Positions 17,203-27,361 are shown, counted from the stretch's first letter. The stretch: DNA of 64,000 bases from Parafrankia sp041008525 (GCF_041008525.1 NZ_JBFLUG010000001.1:62001-126000); one strand, 5' to 3'. Notes: generated by a model from the sequence alone, not told the origin. A program made the numbers and translations.

Positions 17203-17476
17203 GGCGTGACCTCCGGTCCTCCTTGACGTGCCCGCGGAAGGTGCGCGTGGGCGCGAACTCGCCGAGCTTGTGCCCGACCATTCCCTCGGTGATGAACACG
17301 GGGACGTGCTTGCGCCCGTCGTGCACCGCGATGGTGTGGCCCAGCATGTCGGGGATCACGGTCGAACGACGCGACCAGGTCCGGATGACGTGCTTGGTGC
17401 CCTTCTCGTTCTGAACGTCCACCTTCTTGAGCAGGTGGTCGTCGACGAACGGGCCCTTCTTAAGACTGCGTGGCAT
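17195..17476 (-). CDS. rpsS: 30S ribosomal protein S19
   Basis: uS19 forms a 30S head complex with S13. The 93 residues match: MPRSLKKGPFVDDHLLKKVDVQNEKGTKHVIRTWSRRSTVIPDMLGHTIAVHDGRKHVPVFITEGMVGHKLGEFAPTRTF. It follows rplB after 75 bases. Confidence 0.97.
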   Translation of the reverse strand: MPRSLKKGPFVDDHLLKKVDVQNEKGTKHVIRTWSRRSTVIPDMLGHTIAVHDGRKHVPVFITEGMVGHKLGEFAPTRTFRGHVKEDRRSRRG

Positions 17477-17551
17477 GGCTGTGTCTCCTCCTTCCTGCTC
17501 AGTGGTGGGTGCGGATCGAACTGGCCGGCAGCCAGGCGAGCAGGGTCATGA

Positions 17552-18385
17552 CTACCGCCGCCTGTTCTGCTTGCGGCGCCGGACGATCAGCGCGTCGCTG
17601 GACTTCTTCGTACGGCGGGTGCGGCCCTCCGGACGGCCCTTCGGGTTGACCGGGTGGCGGCCACCGGAGGTCTTGCCCTCACCACCACCATGGGGGTGGT
17701 CGACCGGGTTCATCGCGACACCACGGACGGTGGGACGGCGGCCCTTCCAGCGCATCCGGCCGGCCTTGCCCCAGTTGATGTTGCTCTGCTCGGCGTTACC
17801 GACCTCGCCGACGGTGGCGCGGCAGCGCACGTCGACGTTGCGGATCTCACCGGAGGGCATCCGGAGCTGCGCGTACGGACCGTCCTTGGCGACGAGCTGC
17901 ACACTGGTGCCGGCGCTGCGAGCGATCTTGGCGCCGCCGCCGGGACGCAGCTCGATGGCATGGACCACGGTGCCGGTCGGGATGTTGCGCAGCGGCAGGG
18001 CGTTGCCCGGCTTGATGTCCGCGCCGACGCCCGAGCTGACCATGTCGCCCTGGCGCAGCTTCACCGGGGCGAGGATGTAGCGCTTCTCGCCGTCGAGGTA
18101 GTGCAGCAGAGCGATCCGCGCGGTGCGGTTCGGGTCGTACTCGATGTGCGCGACCTTGGCCGGCACACCGTCCTTGTCCCGCCGGAAGTCGATGATCCGG
18201 TAGGCGCGCTTGTGACCGCCGCCCTGGTGGCGGGTCGTGATCCGCCCGTGGACGTTACGACCGCCCTTGGAGTGCAGCGGGCGGACGAGCGACTTCTCCG
18301 GGTGATCACGGGTGATCTCGACGAAGTCCGCGACGCTCGACCCACGACGCCCCGGCGTCGTCGGCTTGTACCTGCGAATACCCAT
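17552..18385 (-). CDS. rplB: 50S ribosomal protein L2
   Basis: uL2 is needed for subunit joining and peptidyl transfer. The 277 residues have MGIRRYKPTTPGRRGSSV, the OB and SH3-like core, and the C-terminal PTVRGVAMNPVDHPHGGGEG loop containing the conserved histidine (E. coli His229 equivalent). Confidence 0.97.
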   Translation of the reverse strand: MGIRRYKPTTPGRRGSSVADFVEITRDHPEKSLVRPLHSKGGRNVHGRITTRHQGGGHKRAYRIIDFRRDKDGVPAKVAHIEYDPNRTARIALLHYLDGEKRYILAPVKLRQGDMVSSGVGADIKPGNALPLRNIPTGTVVHAIELRPGGGAKIARSAGTSVQLVAKDGPYAQLRMPSGEIRNVDVRCRATVGEVGNAEQSNINWGKAGRMRWKGRRPTVRGVAMNPVDHPHGGGEGKTSGGRHPVNPKGRPEGRTRRTKKSSDALIVRRRKQNRRR

Positions 18386-18443
18386 GTTCTACTTCCGATC
18401 CGACGCCGGGCCGAGCGGCACCCGGGTACGCCCCACGCGGGTG

Positions 18444-18740
18444 TCAGGCACCGGGGCCTCCGAAGATCTCAATGCTGTCACCGGGCGCGAGGCTGACGAG
18501 CGCCCGCTTGGTGGCCGAGCGGTGTCCCCAGCCGTGCTTGGTCCGCTTGCGCTTGCCCGCCCGGTTGATCGTGTTGACCCGGGTGACCCGCACGTTGAAG
18601 ATCTTCTGCACGGCGAGCTTGATCTGGGTCTTGTTCGCGTCGGGGCGAACGATGAACGTGTAGACGTTCTCGTCGAGCAGGCCGTAGCTCTTCTCGGAGA
18701 CGACCGGCCGGAGAATGATGTCTCGCGGGTCGGGGATCAC
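18444..18740 (-). CDS. rplW: 50S ribosomal protein L23
   Basis: uL23 is the docking site for trigger factor and SRP at the tunnel exit. The 98 residues include IPDPRDIILRPVVSEKSYGLLDENVYTFIVRPDANKTQIKLAVQKIFNVRVTRVNTINR. It overlaps rplD by 4 bases. Confidence 0.96.
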   Translation of the reverse strand: MIPDPRDIILRPVVSEKSYGLLDENVYTFIVRPDANKTQIKLAVQKIFNVRVTRVNTINRAGKRKRTKHGWGHRSATKRALVSLAPGDSIEIFGGPGA

Positions 18741-19468
18741 TTGTCCTCCTCCTCGCTGGCCGAGGTGCCAGCCGAGGCCGCCGGACGTGAGCCGCGGCCG
18801 AGGAACGCGGTGAGCGCACCCTCGGTGAAGACCACGTCGTCACTCACCAGCACGTCATAGGTGTTGAGCTGGCCCGGGTCGAGCAGGTGAACCTCGGCCA
18901 CGTTGCGCAGGCTGAGCCAGGTCAGCTCGTCCGAGCGGGAGGCCACGACCAGGACACGGCGCGCGGCGACCAGGCTGGTCAGCGCGGCCACGGCCGACTT
19001 CGTCGACGGGGCGTCCCCGGCGACCAGCGACGAGACCACGTGCACCCGGTCGTTGCGGGCCCGGTCCGACAGGGCCCCGCGCAGCGCGGCGGCCTTCATC
19101 TTCTTGGGTGTCCGCTGGTCGTAGTTGCGCGGCGTCGGGCCGTGGACGATGCCACCGCCGGTGAACTGCGGCGCGCGCAGCGAACCCTGCCGAGCCCGGC
19201 CGGTGCCCTTCTGGCGGTACGGCTTGCGCCCACCGCCGCGGACCTCGCCGCGGGTCTTCGTCGAGTGCGTGCCCTGCCGGGCCGCGGCGAGCTGCGCCAC
19301 GACCACCTGGTGGATCAGCGGCACGTTCACCGGCACGTCGAACACCGCGCCGGGCAGCTCGACGCTGCCTGCGTCGCCGCCCGCGGGGGCGTGCACCGGG
19401 ACCGTGCGGTCCGCGGGCGCATCCGCCTCGGCGGGGGCTTCCTTCGTCATCGATGCCGTCGGGCTCAT
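18737..19468 (-). CDS. rplD: 50S ribosomal protein L4 with an N-terminal extension
   Basis: uL4 reaches into the exit tunnel; in E. coli it also represses the S10 operon. The first 35 or so residues are an Ala/Pro-rich extension not seen in E. coli L4; the core begins near VELPGAVFDVPVNVPLIHQVV and contains the tunnel loop TKTRGEVRGGGRKPYRQKGTGRARQGSLRAPQFTGGGIVHGP. The 243-residue start overlaps rplC by 4 bases; Met7 (MTKEAPAE) is an alternative start. Confidence 0.94.
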   Translation of the reverse strand: MSPTASMTKEAPAEADAPADRTVPVHAPAGGDAGSVELPGAVFDVPVNVPLIHQVVVAQLAAARQGTHSTKTRGEVRGGGRKPYRQKGTGRARQGSLRAPQFTGGGIVHGPTPRNYDQRTPKKMKAAALRGALSDRARNDRVHVVSSLVAGDAPSTKSAVAALTSLVAARRVLVVASRSDELTWLSLRNVAEVHLLDPGQLNTYDVLVSDDVVFTEGALTAFLGRGSRPAASAGTSASEEEDK

Positions 19469-20178
19469 GCCGAGGCCTCCTCACCGGTGCCGGCGGCCGC
19501 GGTGGCCGCGACCGGAGCGGCCGGCTCCGGAGCGGGGCGCTTGGCCGCGCTGCGAACGAAGACCAGACCGCCGTCGGGGCCGGGAATCGCACCCTTGATC
19601 AGCAGGAAGCCACGCTCGGTGTCGACGGCGTGGATGGTCAGCCCGGCCACGGTCACGCGGTCGTGCCCCATCCGGCCGGCCATCCGCAGGCCCTTGAAGA
19701 CCCGTCCCGGAGTGGCGCAGCCGCCGACGGAACCCGGGGAGCGGTGCTTGCGCTCGACACCGTGACCGGCACCCAGGCCCTTGAAGCCGTGCCGCTTCAT
19801 GACACCGGCGAAGCCCTTGCCCTTGGAGGTACCGGTGACGTCGACCACCTGGCCGGCGTCGAACACCTCACCGGTCAGCTGCTGGCCGGGACGGTAGTTA
19901 CCGGCGTCGGCGGTACGCAGCTCCACCAGATGCCGCCGGGGAGTGACACCCGAGGTCTCGAAGTGGCCACGCAGTGGCTTGTTGATCCGCCGCGGGTCGA
20001 TCTCGCCGTAGCCGAGCTGGACGGCCGAATAGCCGTCGGAGTCGGGCGTCTTGACCTGGGTCACGACGTTGGGGCCGGCCTGAATGACGGTGACCGGCAC
20101 GACGCGGTTGTTCGCGTCCCATACCTGGGTCATCCCGAGCTTGGTGCCCAGGAGCCCTCTGTAGTTGCGGTTGAGCAT
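19465..20178 (-). CDS. rplC: 50S ribosomal protein L3 with an Ala/Pro-rich tail
   Basis: uL3 is one of the first proteins in 50S assembly. The 237 residues include NYRGLLGTKLGMTQVWDANNRVVPVTVIQAGPN and the loop near the peptidyl transferase centre KHRSPGSVGGCATPGRVFKGLRMAGRMG. The last 30 or so residues (PAPEPAAPVAATAAAGTGEE) are a low-complexity tail. Confidence 0.96.
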   Translation of the reverse strand: MLNRNYRGLLGTKLGMTQVWDANNRVVPVTVIQAGPNVVTQVKTPDSDGYSAVQLGYGEIDPRRINKPLRGHFETSGVTPRRHLVELRTADAGNYRPGQQLTGEVFDAGQVVDVTGTSKGKGFAGVMKRHGFKGLGAGHGVERKHRSPGSVGGCATPGRVFKGLRMAGRMGHDRVTVAGLTIHAVDTERGFLLIKGAIPGPDGGLVFVRSAAKRPAPEPAAPVAATAAAGTGEEASA

Positions 20179-20196
20179 GACTGGCGCCGGCCCCTC

Positions 20197-20505
20197 TTAC
20201 AGCTTGATCTCGATGTCCACGCCGGCGGGCAGGTCGAGGCGCATCAGCGAGTCGACCGTCTTCGGCGTCGGGTCAAGAATGTCGATCAGCCGCTTGTGCG
20301 TCCGCATCTCGAAGTGCTCGCGGCTGTCCTTGTACTTGTGCGGCGACCGGATGACGCAGTAGACGTTCTTCTCCGTCGGCAGCGGCACCGGACCCGCGAC
20401 CTGCGCACCGGTACGCGTCACGGTCTCGACGATCTTCCGCGCCGAGCTGTCGATGACCTCGTGGTCATAGGCCTTGAGCCGGATGCGGATCTTCTGTGCC
20501 GCCAT
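20197..20505 (-). CDS. rpsJ: 30S ribosomal protein S10
   Basis: uS10 is in the 30S head and is also the NusE transcription antitermination partner of NusB and NusG. All 102 residues align: MAAQKIRIRLKAYDHEVIDSSARKIVETVTRTGAQVAGPVPLPTEKNVYCVIRSPHKYKDSREHFEMRTHKRLIDI. First gene of the S10 cluster. Confidence 0.97.
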   Translation of the reverse strand: MAAQKIRIRLKAYDHEVIDSSARKIVETVTRTGAQVAGPVPLPTEKNVYCVIRSPHKYKDSREHFEMRTHKRLIDILDPTPKTVDSLMRLDLPAGVDIEIKL

Positions 20506-20766
20506 GGTGGGCTTCGCCTGTCCTGTCTGTCTCGTCCGGCCGGTATTACTACCGGGTCCCCGTCGACCTCGCCTAGCTCCGCGGCGCGGGTCGCCGCCGC
20601 GAGGACGGGCGACCCGGCGGGGCCGGGTTCGTGCCGGGTGTACCGCCTTGTCTGACGCCCGTCGGCACGCACATCGCGAGCCCCCGGGCAGCTACCTGCT
20701 CCACTCCCGGTCGCACGCCGGCCGGGACGCACCAGGCGCCCCGGCGTGCCGCCGGGCAGCAACAGT
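20506..20766. other. Intergenic region between tuf and rpsJ
   Basis: No gene is visible. It must hold the S10-cluster promoter. The only AT-rich stretch near rpsJ is GTAGTAATACC (20543-20553, minus strand), which could be a -10 region, but I find no well-spaced -35. Confidence 0.5.
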
Positions 20767-20798
20767 GGGCGGCGGGCCCTGTGAGGCACCCGCCGCCC
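20767..20798 (-). terminator. Hairpin after tuf
   Basis: A 10-bp stem (GGGCGGCGGG / CCCGCCGCCC) with a 12-base loop starts 8 bases beyond the tuf stop. The minus-strand tail ACTGTTGCTG is only weakly T-rich. It probably ends the str operon. Confidence 0.6.
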
Positions 20799-20805
20799 GC
20801 GGCTA

Positions 20806-21999
<1,194 letters not shown>

Positions 22000-22100
22000 T
22001 GGTGTCCCTCCAAGGACGGGTGGTGTCGTGCTTGTGTCGTGGTCAGTGGGCCGGCACTGTCGTCAGTGGTGCCGGCACCCCGGCCCGCTGGGAGACCTGA

Positions 22101-24197
22101 CTACTCGCCTCGCGCCTTCGCGATGATCTCCTTGGCGACGTTCTGCGGAACCTCGGCGTAGGAGTCGAACTGCATCGAGTAACTCGCCCGACCGGAGGTC
22201 TTCGACCGCAGGTCACCGACGTACCCGAACATCTCCGACAGCGGCACCAGGGCCCTGATGATGCGGGAACCGCCCCGCTCGTCCATCGCCTGGATCTGCC
22301 CGCGGCGCGAGTTCAGGTCGCCGATCACGTCACCCATGTGGTCCTCGGGCGTCGTGACCTCGACCGACATCAGCGGCTCGAGAATGACCGGGTCGGCCTT
22401 CCGCGCGGCCTCCTTGAACGCCATCGAACCGGCGATCTTGAAGGCGAGCTCGGAGGAGTCCACGTCGTGGAACTGGCCGTCCCGCAGGGTGACCTTGACG
22501 TCCACCAGCTGGTATCCGGCCAGGACACCGAACTCCATGGCCTCCTGGCAGCCGGCGTCCACCGAGGGGATGAACTCCTTGGGGATACGCCCGCCCGTCA
22601 CCTTGTTCTGGAACTCGTAGCCGCCGCCGTCGCCGCCGGAGGGCTCGAGGTCGATGATCACGCGAGCGTACTGGCCGGAGCCACCCGTCTGCTTCTTGTG
22701 GGTGTAGTCGACCTTCTCCACCTTGCGGCGGATGGTCTCGCGGTAGGCCACCTGCGGCTTGCCGACGTTCGCCTCGACGCCGTACTCACGGCGCATCCGG
22801 TCGACGAAGACCTCGAGGTGCAGCTCACCCATGCCGGCGATGACCGTCTGACCGGTCTCCTCGTCGGTGCGGACCTGGAAGGTCGGGTCCTCTTCGGTGA
22901 GCCGCTGGATCGCGGTGCCCAGCTTCTGCTGGTCAGCCTTGGTCTTCGGCTCGATGGCGACGTCGATAACCGGGGCAGGGAAGATCATCGACTCGAGGAT
23001 GACCGGCGAGCTCGGGTCGCAGAGCGTGTCGCCGGTCGTGGTGTTCTTCAGACCCACCACGGCGACGATCTGACCCGCGCCCACGCCTTCCCGGTCCTCC
23101 CGGTGGTTGGCGTGCATCTGCAGGATGCGGCCGATCCGCTCCTTGCGGTCCTTGGTGGAGTTGAGCACCGCGGTACCGCTGGTGATCTTGCCGGAGTACA
23201 CCCGGATGTAGGTCAGCTTGCCGACGTACGGGTCCGACATGATCTTGAAGGCCAGGGCGGAGAACGGAGCGTCCTCCTCAGCCTCACGGATGACCTCGGT
23301 CTCCTCGTTGCCGACCGCGTGGCCGGTGACCGCGCCGATGTCGGTCGGCGAGGGGAGGAAGTCGACCACCGCGTCGAGCATGGGCTGAACGCCCTTGTTC
23401 TTGAAGGCCGAACCGCAGAGCACCGGGTTGACCTTGCTGGCCACCGTGGCACGCCGCAGCGCCGCCATGAGCTGCTCCTCGGTGGGCTCCACGCCCTCCA
23501 GGTACAGCTCCATGAGGTCGTCGTCGTTCTCGGCGACGGTCTCGACCAGCTTCTCCCGCCATTCCTGCGCGGCTTCGGCATGGTCGGCGGGGATGTCAAC
23601 CGTCTCGTAGGAGGCGCCCTTGTCCTCCGTGTGCCAGAGCAGGCCCTTCATGCGGATCAGGTCGATCACGCCACGGAAGTCGGCCTCGACACCCCAGGGA
23701 AGCTGGATGACGGCGGGCGTCGCGTCCAGCCGGTCGACCATCATGTCGACGCAGCGGTGGAACTCGGCGCCGACCCGGTCCATCTTGTTGACGAACGCGA
23801 TCCGCGGGACGTCGTAGCGGTCGGCCTGCTTCCACACCGTCTCGCTCTGCGGCTCGACACCGGCGACGGCGTCGAACACCGCGACCGCGCCGTCGAGGAC
23901 GCGCAGCGAACGCTCCACCTCGACGGTGAAGTCGACGTGACCCGGAGTGTCGATGATGTTGATGGTGTGATCGCGCCAGGAACAGGTGGTGGCGGCGGAG
24001 GTGATGGTGATCCCCCGCTCCTGCTCCTGCTCCATCCAGTCCATCGTGGCGCCACCCTCGTGAACTTCACCGATCTTGTAGTTCACACCGGTGTAGAAGA
24101 GGATGCGCTCGGTGGTGGTGGTCTTGCCCGCGTCGATGTGGGCCATGATCCCGATGTTTCGGGTCGCGGCCAGGGCGGAACGTGCGTCAGCAGCCAT
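22101..24197 (-). CDS. fusA: Elongation factor G
   Basis: EF-G catalyses ribosomal translocation. The 698 residues include the P-loop AHIDAGKTTTTERILFYTG, switch motifs (RGITITSAATTC, DTPGHVDFTVEVERSLRVLDGAV, NKMDR) and domains II-V ending MFGYVGDLRSKTSGRASYSMQFDSYAEVPQN. Third gene of str, 6 bases after rpsG. Confidence 0.98.
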   Translation of the reverse strand: MAADARSALAATRNIGIMAHIDAGKTTTTERILFYTGVNYKIGEVHEGGATMDWMEQEQERGITITSAATTCSWRDHTINIIDTPGHVDFTVEVERSLRVLDGAVAVFDAVAGVEPQSETVWKQADRYDVPRIAFVNKMDRVGAEFHRCVDMMVDRLDATPAVIQLPWGVEADFRGVIDLIRMKGLLWHTEDKGASYETVDIPADHAEAAQEWREKLVETVAENDDDLMELYLEGVEPTEEQLMAALRRATVASKVNPVLCGSAFKNKGVQPMLDAVVDFLPSPTDIGAVTGHAVGNEETEVIREAEEDAPFSALAFKIMSDPYVGKLTYIRVYSGKITSGTAVLNSTKDRKERIGRILQMHANHREDREGVGAGQIVAVVGLKNTTTGDTLCDPSSPVILESMIFPAPVIDVAIEPKTKADQQKLGTAIQRLTEEDPTFQVRTDEETGQTVIAGMGELHLEVFVDRMRREYGVEANVGKPQVAYRETIRRKVEKVDYTHKKQTGGSGQYARVIIDLEPSGGDGGGYEFQNKVTGGRIPKEFIPSVDAGCQEAMEFGVLAGYQLVDVKVTLRDGQFHDVDSSELAFKIAGSMAFKEAARKADPVILEPLMSVEVTTPEDHMGDVIGDLNSRRGQIQAMDERGGSRIIRALVPLSEMFGYVGDLRSKTSGRASYSMQFDSYAEVPQNVAKEIIAKARGE

Positions 24198-24203
24198 GAT
24201 GAG

Positions 24204-24673
24204 TTACCAGCGGTAGTGGGCGAAGGCCTTGTTGGACTCCGCCATCTTGTGGGTGTCCTCCCGGCGCTTCACGCTCGCGCCGAGGCCGTTGCTCGCATCG
24301 ATCAGCTCGTTCATCAGGCGCTCGGTCATCGTCTTCTCACGACGACCGCGGGAGTACCCGACGATCCAGCGCAGCGCCAGCGTCGTGCTGCGGCCCGCGC
24401 GGACCTCGACCGGCACCTGGTAGGTGGCGCCACCGACGCGACGGGGACGCACCTCGAGGGTGGGCTTGACGTTGTCAAGCGCACGCTTGAGCGTGACGAC
24501 CGGGTCGTTGCCGGTCTTGTTCTTGGCGCCCTCGAGCGCGCCGTACACGATGCGCTCCGCCACCGACTTCTTGCCGCTCATCAGCACCTTGTTGACCAGA
24601 GCGGTCACCAACGGCGAGCCGTAGACCGGGTCGATGACGACGGCGTGCTTGGGTGCTGGCCCCTTGCGCGGCA

Positions 24674-24674
<1 letters not shown>
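24204..24674 (-). CDS. rpsG: 30S ribosomal protein S7
   Basis: uS7 nucleates the 30S head; in E. coli it represses the str operon. The 156 residues start MPRKGPAPKHAVVIDPVYGSPLV and end ASNGLGASVKRREDTHKMAESNKAFAHYRW. The ATG overlaps the rpsL TGA by one base (TGATG). Confidence 0.97.
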
Positions 24675-25048
<374 letters not shown>

Positions 25049-25686
25049 CGCCGCTCCCGTTCCTTCGTGCCTCGTCGTACTCCTCGGCAGCCATCCCGGA
25101 TGGCCGGCCTGTCTGCCTGCTGTGTCGCGGTGCGGCCCCGCCGGTCGGCACGGAACGGGCGCCGGAGCGCTCCCTTCCGACCCACGCGGTCGGGCGTGTC
25201 GCGCCCTTCAGGACTGCTCGAAAGATCCGAACCGTCCCGGTAAGGAGCGCGCCCACCCGGCCATCAGCCGGCTCGAACCTGACAGTCACCGACGGCGGCC
25301 TGGGTGCCTGACCTGAAAGGTCGACTCCCGGCGCCACGGCGCCACATCTAGGCGCAGGACACACGCCAGAGCCACGTGGGCTCCAGCCACAGGTGCCAAC
25401 ATTACTCCACGCCCGCGTCAAGTGTCGAACGGGGTATCACCCGACGACCACGACACCCCGCGCTCGGCAACAGACGGCCTGCCTGCGCCTTCCCGCCGAG
25501 CTGCGCGACCAGCGCCCACTCGGCGTGCCGCGGGTGTGCTGCCGGCGTGTTTCCGCCGTGCTGCCCATGAGCGACGCCGGCTGGTAGCACCGGACACCCT
25601 TCGCGCCGAACGCCCGCGAACCGCCCCCGGCCGCCGCGTACGCCCAGGTGCAGCGCGTTTCGAGGGTCCTGTCGAGCCTGGTACCC
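25049..25686. other. Divergent intergenic region between rpsL and the Mug-like gene
   Basis: I see no convincing gene in these 638 bases. Short open frames lack family similarity and ribosome sites. The rpsL promoter candidate lies inside, leaving a leader of about 340 bases before rpsL. Confidence 0.55.
25399..25428 (-). promoter_or_regulatory. Probable promoter of the str operon
   Basis: On the minus strand TCGACA (25423-25428) and TAATGT (25399-25404) are spaced by 18 bases, a good housekeeping-type match in an otherwise GC-rich region. It faces rpsL. Read by eye. Confidence 0.45.
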
Positions 25687-26436
25687 ATGATGGAGAAGGA
25701 TGTGTCCGTGTCCAGTTCCCCGCCGCCGTCCCCGCCTGCGGCTGCCCGGCCGGCGATCGCGGCCCGGTCCGGCTCCGACCTGCGTGATGGACCCGATGGA
25801 CGCGATGGACGCGATGGACGCGGCCGCCCGACCCGGCCCGGCCGCGCGGAGCTGCTGGCCGCCTACGGCACGACCGTCCCCGATCTGGTCGGGTCCGAGA
25901 CCCGGGTGCTGCTGTGCGGCATCAACCCGTCCCTGGAGTCCGGGGCGACCGGGTTCCACTTCGGGACACCGAGCAACCGTCTCTGGCCGGTCCTGCACCT
26001 GGCCGGGTTCACCTCCCGCCGGCTGCACCCGTCGGAGACCGACGAGCTGCGGGCCCGCGGCATCGGCATCACGAACCTGGTGCACCGGGCCACCGCGCGG
26101 GCGGACGAGATCGACGACGACGAGGTGCGCGCGGGCGTCCCGGTACTCACGGCGCTGGTCGAGCGGATCCGCCCCGACTGGGTGGCGTTCCTGGGCCTCG
26201 CCGCCTACCGGATCGGCTTCGGGCGGAGGACGGCGAAGGTGGGCCGCCAGCCGGAGCACCTCGGGCCGGCCGGTGTGTGGCTGCTACCCAACCCCAGCGG
26301 CCTCAACGCCCACTATCAGCTCCCCGACCTGGTGCGGGTCTACGGCGAGCTCCACAAGGCGGCGTACGGGGGCCCGGCCCGGTCATCGTCCGGCGGGACG
26401 GAGCCTGGCGTCTCCGCGCCTCCAGAGGCGATCTGA
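25687..26436 (+). CDS. mug: Mug/TDG-type mismatch-specific uracil-DNA glycosylase
   Basis: Removes uracil or thymine opposite guanine from DNA, starting base excision repair. The core after residue 50 has the Mug motifs LLCGINPSLESGATGFHFGTPSNRLWPVLHLAGFT (Asn in GINP activates water) and WLLPNPSGLN. The C-terminal Ser/Gly-rich tail and N-terminal 45 residues are extra compared with the 168-residue E. coli enzyme. The start is uncertain: ATG at 25687 is used, but GTG at 25702 or 25708 after GGAGAAGGA is as likely. The N-terminal region contains four near-identical GATGGACGC repeats (25786-25821). It is the only plus-strand gene between the str and rpoBC operons. Confidence 0.85.
   Translation: MMEKDVSVSSSPPPSPPAAARPAIAARSGSDLRDGPDGRDGRDGRGRPTRPGRAELLAAYGTTVPDLVGSETRVLLCGINPSLESGATGFHFGTPSNRLWPVLHLAGFTSRRLHPSETDELRARGIGITNLVHRATARADEIDDDEVRAGVPVLTALVERIRPDWVAFLGLAAYRIGFGRRTAKVGRQPEHLGPAGVWLLPNPSGLNAHYQLPDLVRVYGELHKAAYGGPARSSSGGTEPGVSAPPEAI
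25786..25821 (+). repeat. Four tandem 9-bp repeats in the N-terminal part of the Mug gene
   Basis: GATGGACCC once and GATGGACGC three times in a row; encodes repeated Asp-Gly-Arg. It is in the poorly conserved N-terminal extension, so length variation should be tolerated. Confidence 0.9.
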
Positions 26437-26519
26437 CGGACCACCGCAGCTCTGTCCAGGGGCTTGACGGCCTGGCCCGGACAGCGCCACGACGCCCGGC
26501 CGCGGACTGACCGGCACGG

Positions 26520-26957
26520 TCAGGACCTGTCGCGGCCACCGGCGCCGGCGAGGGGCTCGACGGCGACGGTCGGATAGGGGCCCGCGAGCCGGGCCAGGTC
26601 GGCCGGGTCACCAGTGAGGATCACCCCGCCGCCGCCCTCCACCGCCGCGGCCACCGCGTGGGCGTCCGCGAGATACCGGGAGCCGAGGCCGGCCTGGGCG
26701 AGCACCGCGCCGGCAAGCCGGGCCATCGACCGGTCGGTGTCCCGCAGGCTCAGCGCGTCGGCATCCCGCGCCAGCAGGGCGTCCACAGCAGCGCTGCGGC
26801 CCGCGCCGCGGTAGAGCTCGGCCAGCACGATGGTGGGCACCACGACGTCGCGCTGCAGGCGGATGGCAGCCCGCATCGAGTTGCGGACCTGGCCACGGCT
26901 GTGATGGTCACGGTGGAGGAGTGCGTTGACCGCCTCCGCGTCCAGCACAAGCCTCAC
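26520..26957 (-). CDS. PIN-domain ribonuclease toxin (VapC-like)
   Basis: A 145-residue PIN domain, expected to be a Mg-dependent RNase. The acidic residues are in place: Asp6 (LVLDAEAV), Glu47 (VLAELYRG), Asp99 (LADAHAVAAA) and Asp117 (ILTGDPADL). The GTG start at 26957 overlaps the preceding gene's TGA by 4 bases (GTGA), the usual coupling of toxin to antitoxin. A longer open frame upstream on the same frame overlaps the antitoxin and is not needed. The RNA target cannot be inferred. Confidence 0.82.
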   Translation of the reverse strand: MRLVLDAEAVNALLHRDHHSRGQVRNSMRAAIRLQRDVVVPTIVLAELYRGAGRSAAVDALLARDADALSLRDTDRSMARLAGAVLAQAGLGSRYLADAHAVAAAVEGGGGVILTGDPADLARLAGPYPTVAVEPLAGAGGRDRS

Positions 26958-27253
26958 GCCGGAGGCCCGCCGAGCAGGCGCATGTACCGCTCGGTCTCCT
27001 CCTCGTCCGCAGCCGGGTCGCGCCTGGGGGCCTCGGCGTCGAGTCGCTCGACAAGCGCTTCGAGCGCCCGCTGACGGCGGCGGCGGTCGAGCTCGCCGCG
27101 CAGGGCGAGGTTCACCTGGGCGGAGAGGTTCTCCCCCGCGGCCTCCAGCTCGGCGACCAGGTCGGCGTCCAACGTGATCGACACCTTGCGCTTCGCCGGC
27201 GGACCGGAACCGCCTGGCGGGAGCCTGCCCACCGTCATCACCGCCAGAGTCAT
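26954..27253 (-). CDS. Ribbon-helix-helix antitoxin partner of the PIN toxin
   Basis: The 99-residue protein has a basic N-terminal strand and helix typical of RHH/CopG proteins (KRKVSITLDADLVAELEAAGENLSAQVNLALRGELDRRRRQRALEALVERL) and an acidic C-terminal part (DPAADEEETERYMRLL) that would wrap the toxin. It lies upstream of, and overlaps, the PIN gene. The ATG at 27253 is 6 bases after a TAGGAT -10-like element with no ribosome site, suggesting a leaderless mRNA; a second ATG 15 bases in is possible. Confidence 0.75.
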   Translation of the reverse strand: MTLAVMTVGRLPPGGSGPPAKRKVSITLDADLVAELEAAGENLSAQVNLALRGELDRRRRQRALEALVERLDAEAPRRDPAADEEETERYMRLLGGPPA

Positions 27254-27281
27254 GGATCAATCCTACTGTGATCCTACTGTG
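27254..27281 (-). promoter_or_regulatory. Leaderless promoter and direct-repeat operator of the toxin-antitoxin pair
   Basis: An 11-bp word (ATCCTACTGTG on the plus strand) is repeated head to tail at 27260-27270 and 27271-27281. On the minus strand each copy supplies TAGGAT; the nearer one ends exactly 6 bases before the antitoxin ATG, the distance expected if transcription starts at the A of ATG. RHH antitoxins bind short direct repeats and repress their own promoter, so the repeat is a natural operator candidate. No -35 is obvious. Confidence 0.55.
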
Positions 27282-27320
27282 ATCCCACCAGCCGATCGCT
27301 CTCCGTTCCCGGCAACGCGA

Positions 27321-27361
27321 ACGGCCCGGTGTGGCCGCATGCAGCGGACACACCGGGCCGT
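27321..27361 (-). terminator. Second hairpin downstream of rpoC
   Basis: A 13-bp perfect stem (ACGGCCCGGTGTG / CACACCGGGCCGT) with a 15-base loop containing GCATGC. It follows another hairpin at 27389-27420, so rpoC has tandem terminators. The minus-strand tail TTCGCGTT has few T residues. Confidence 0.65.
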
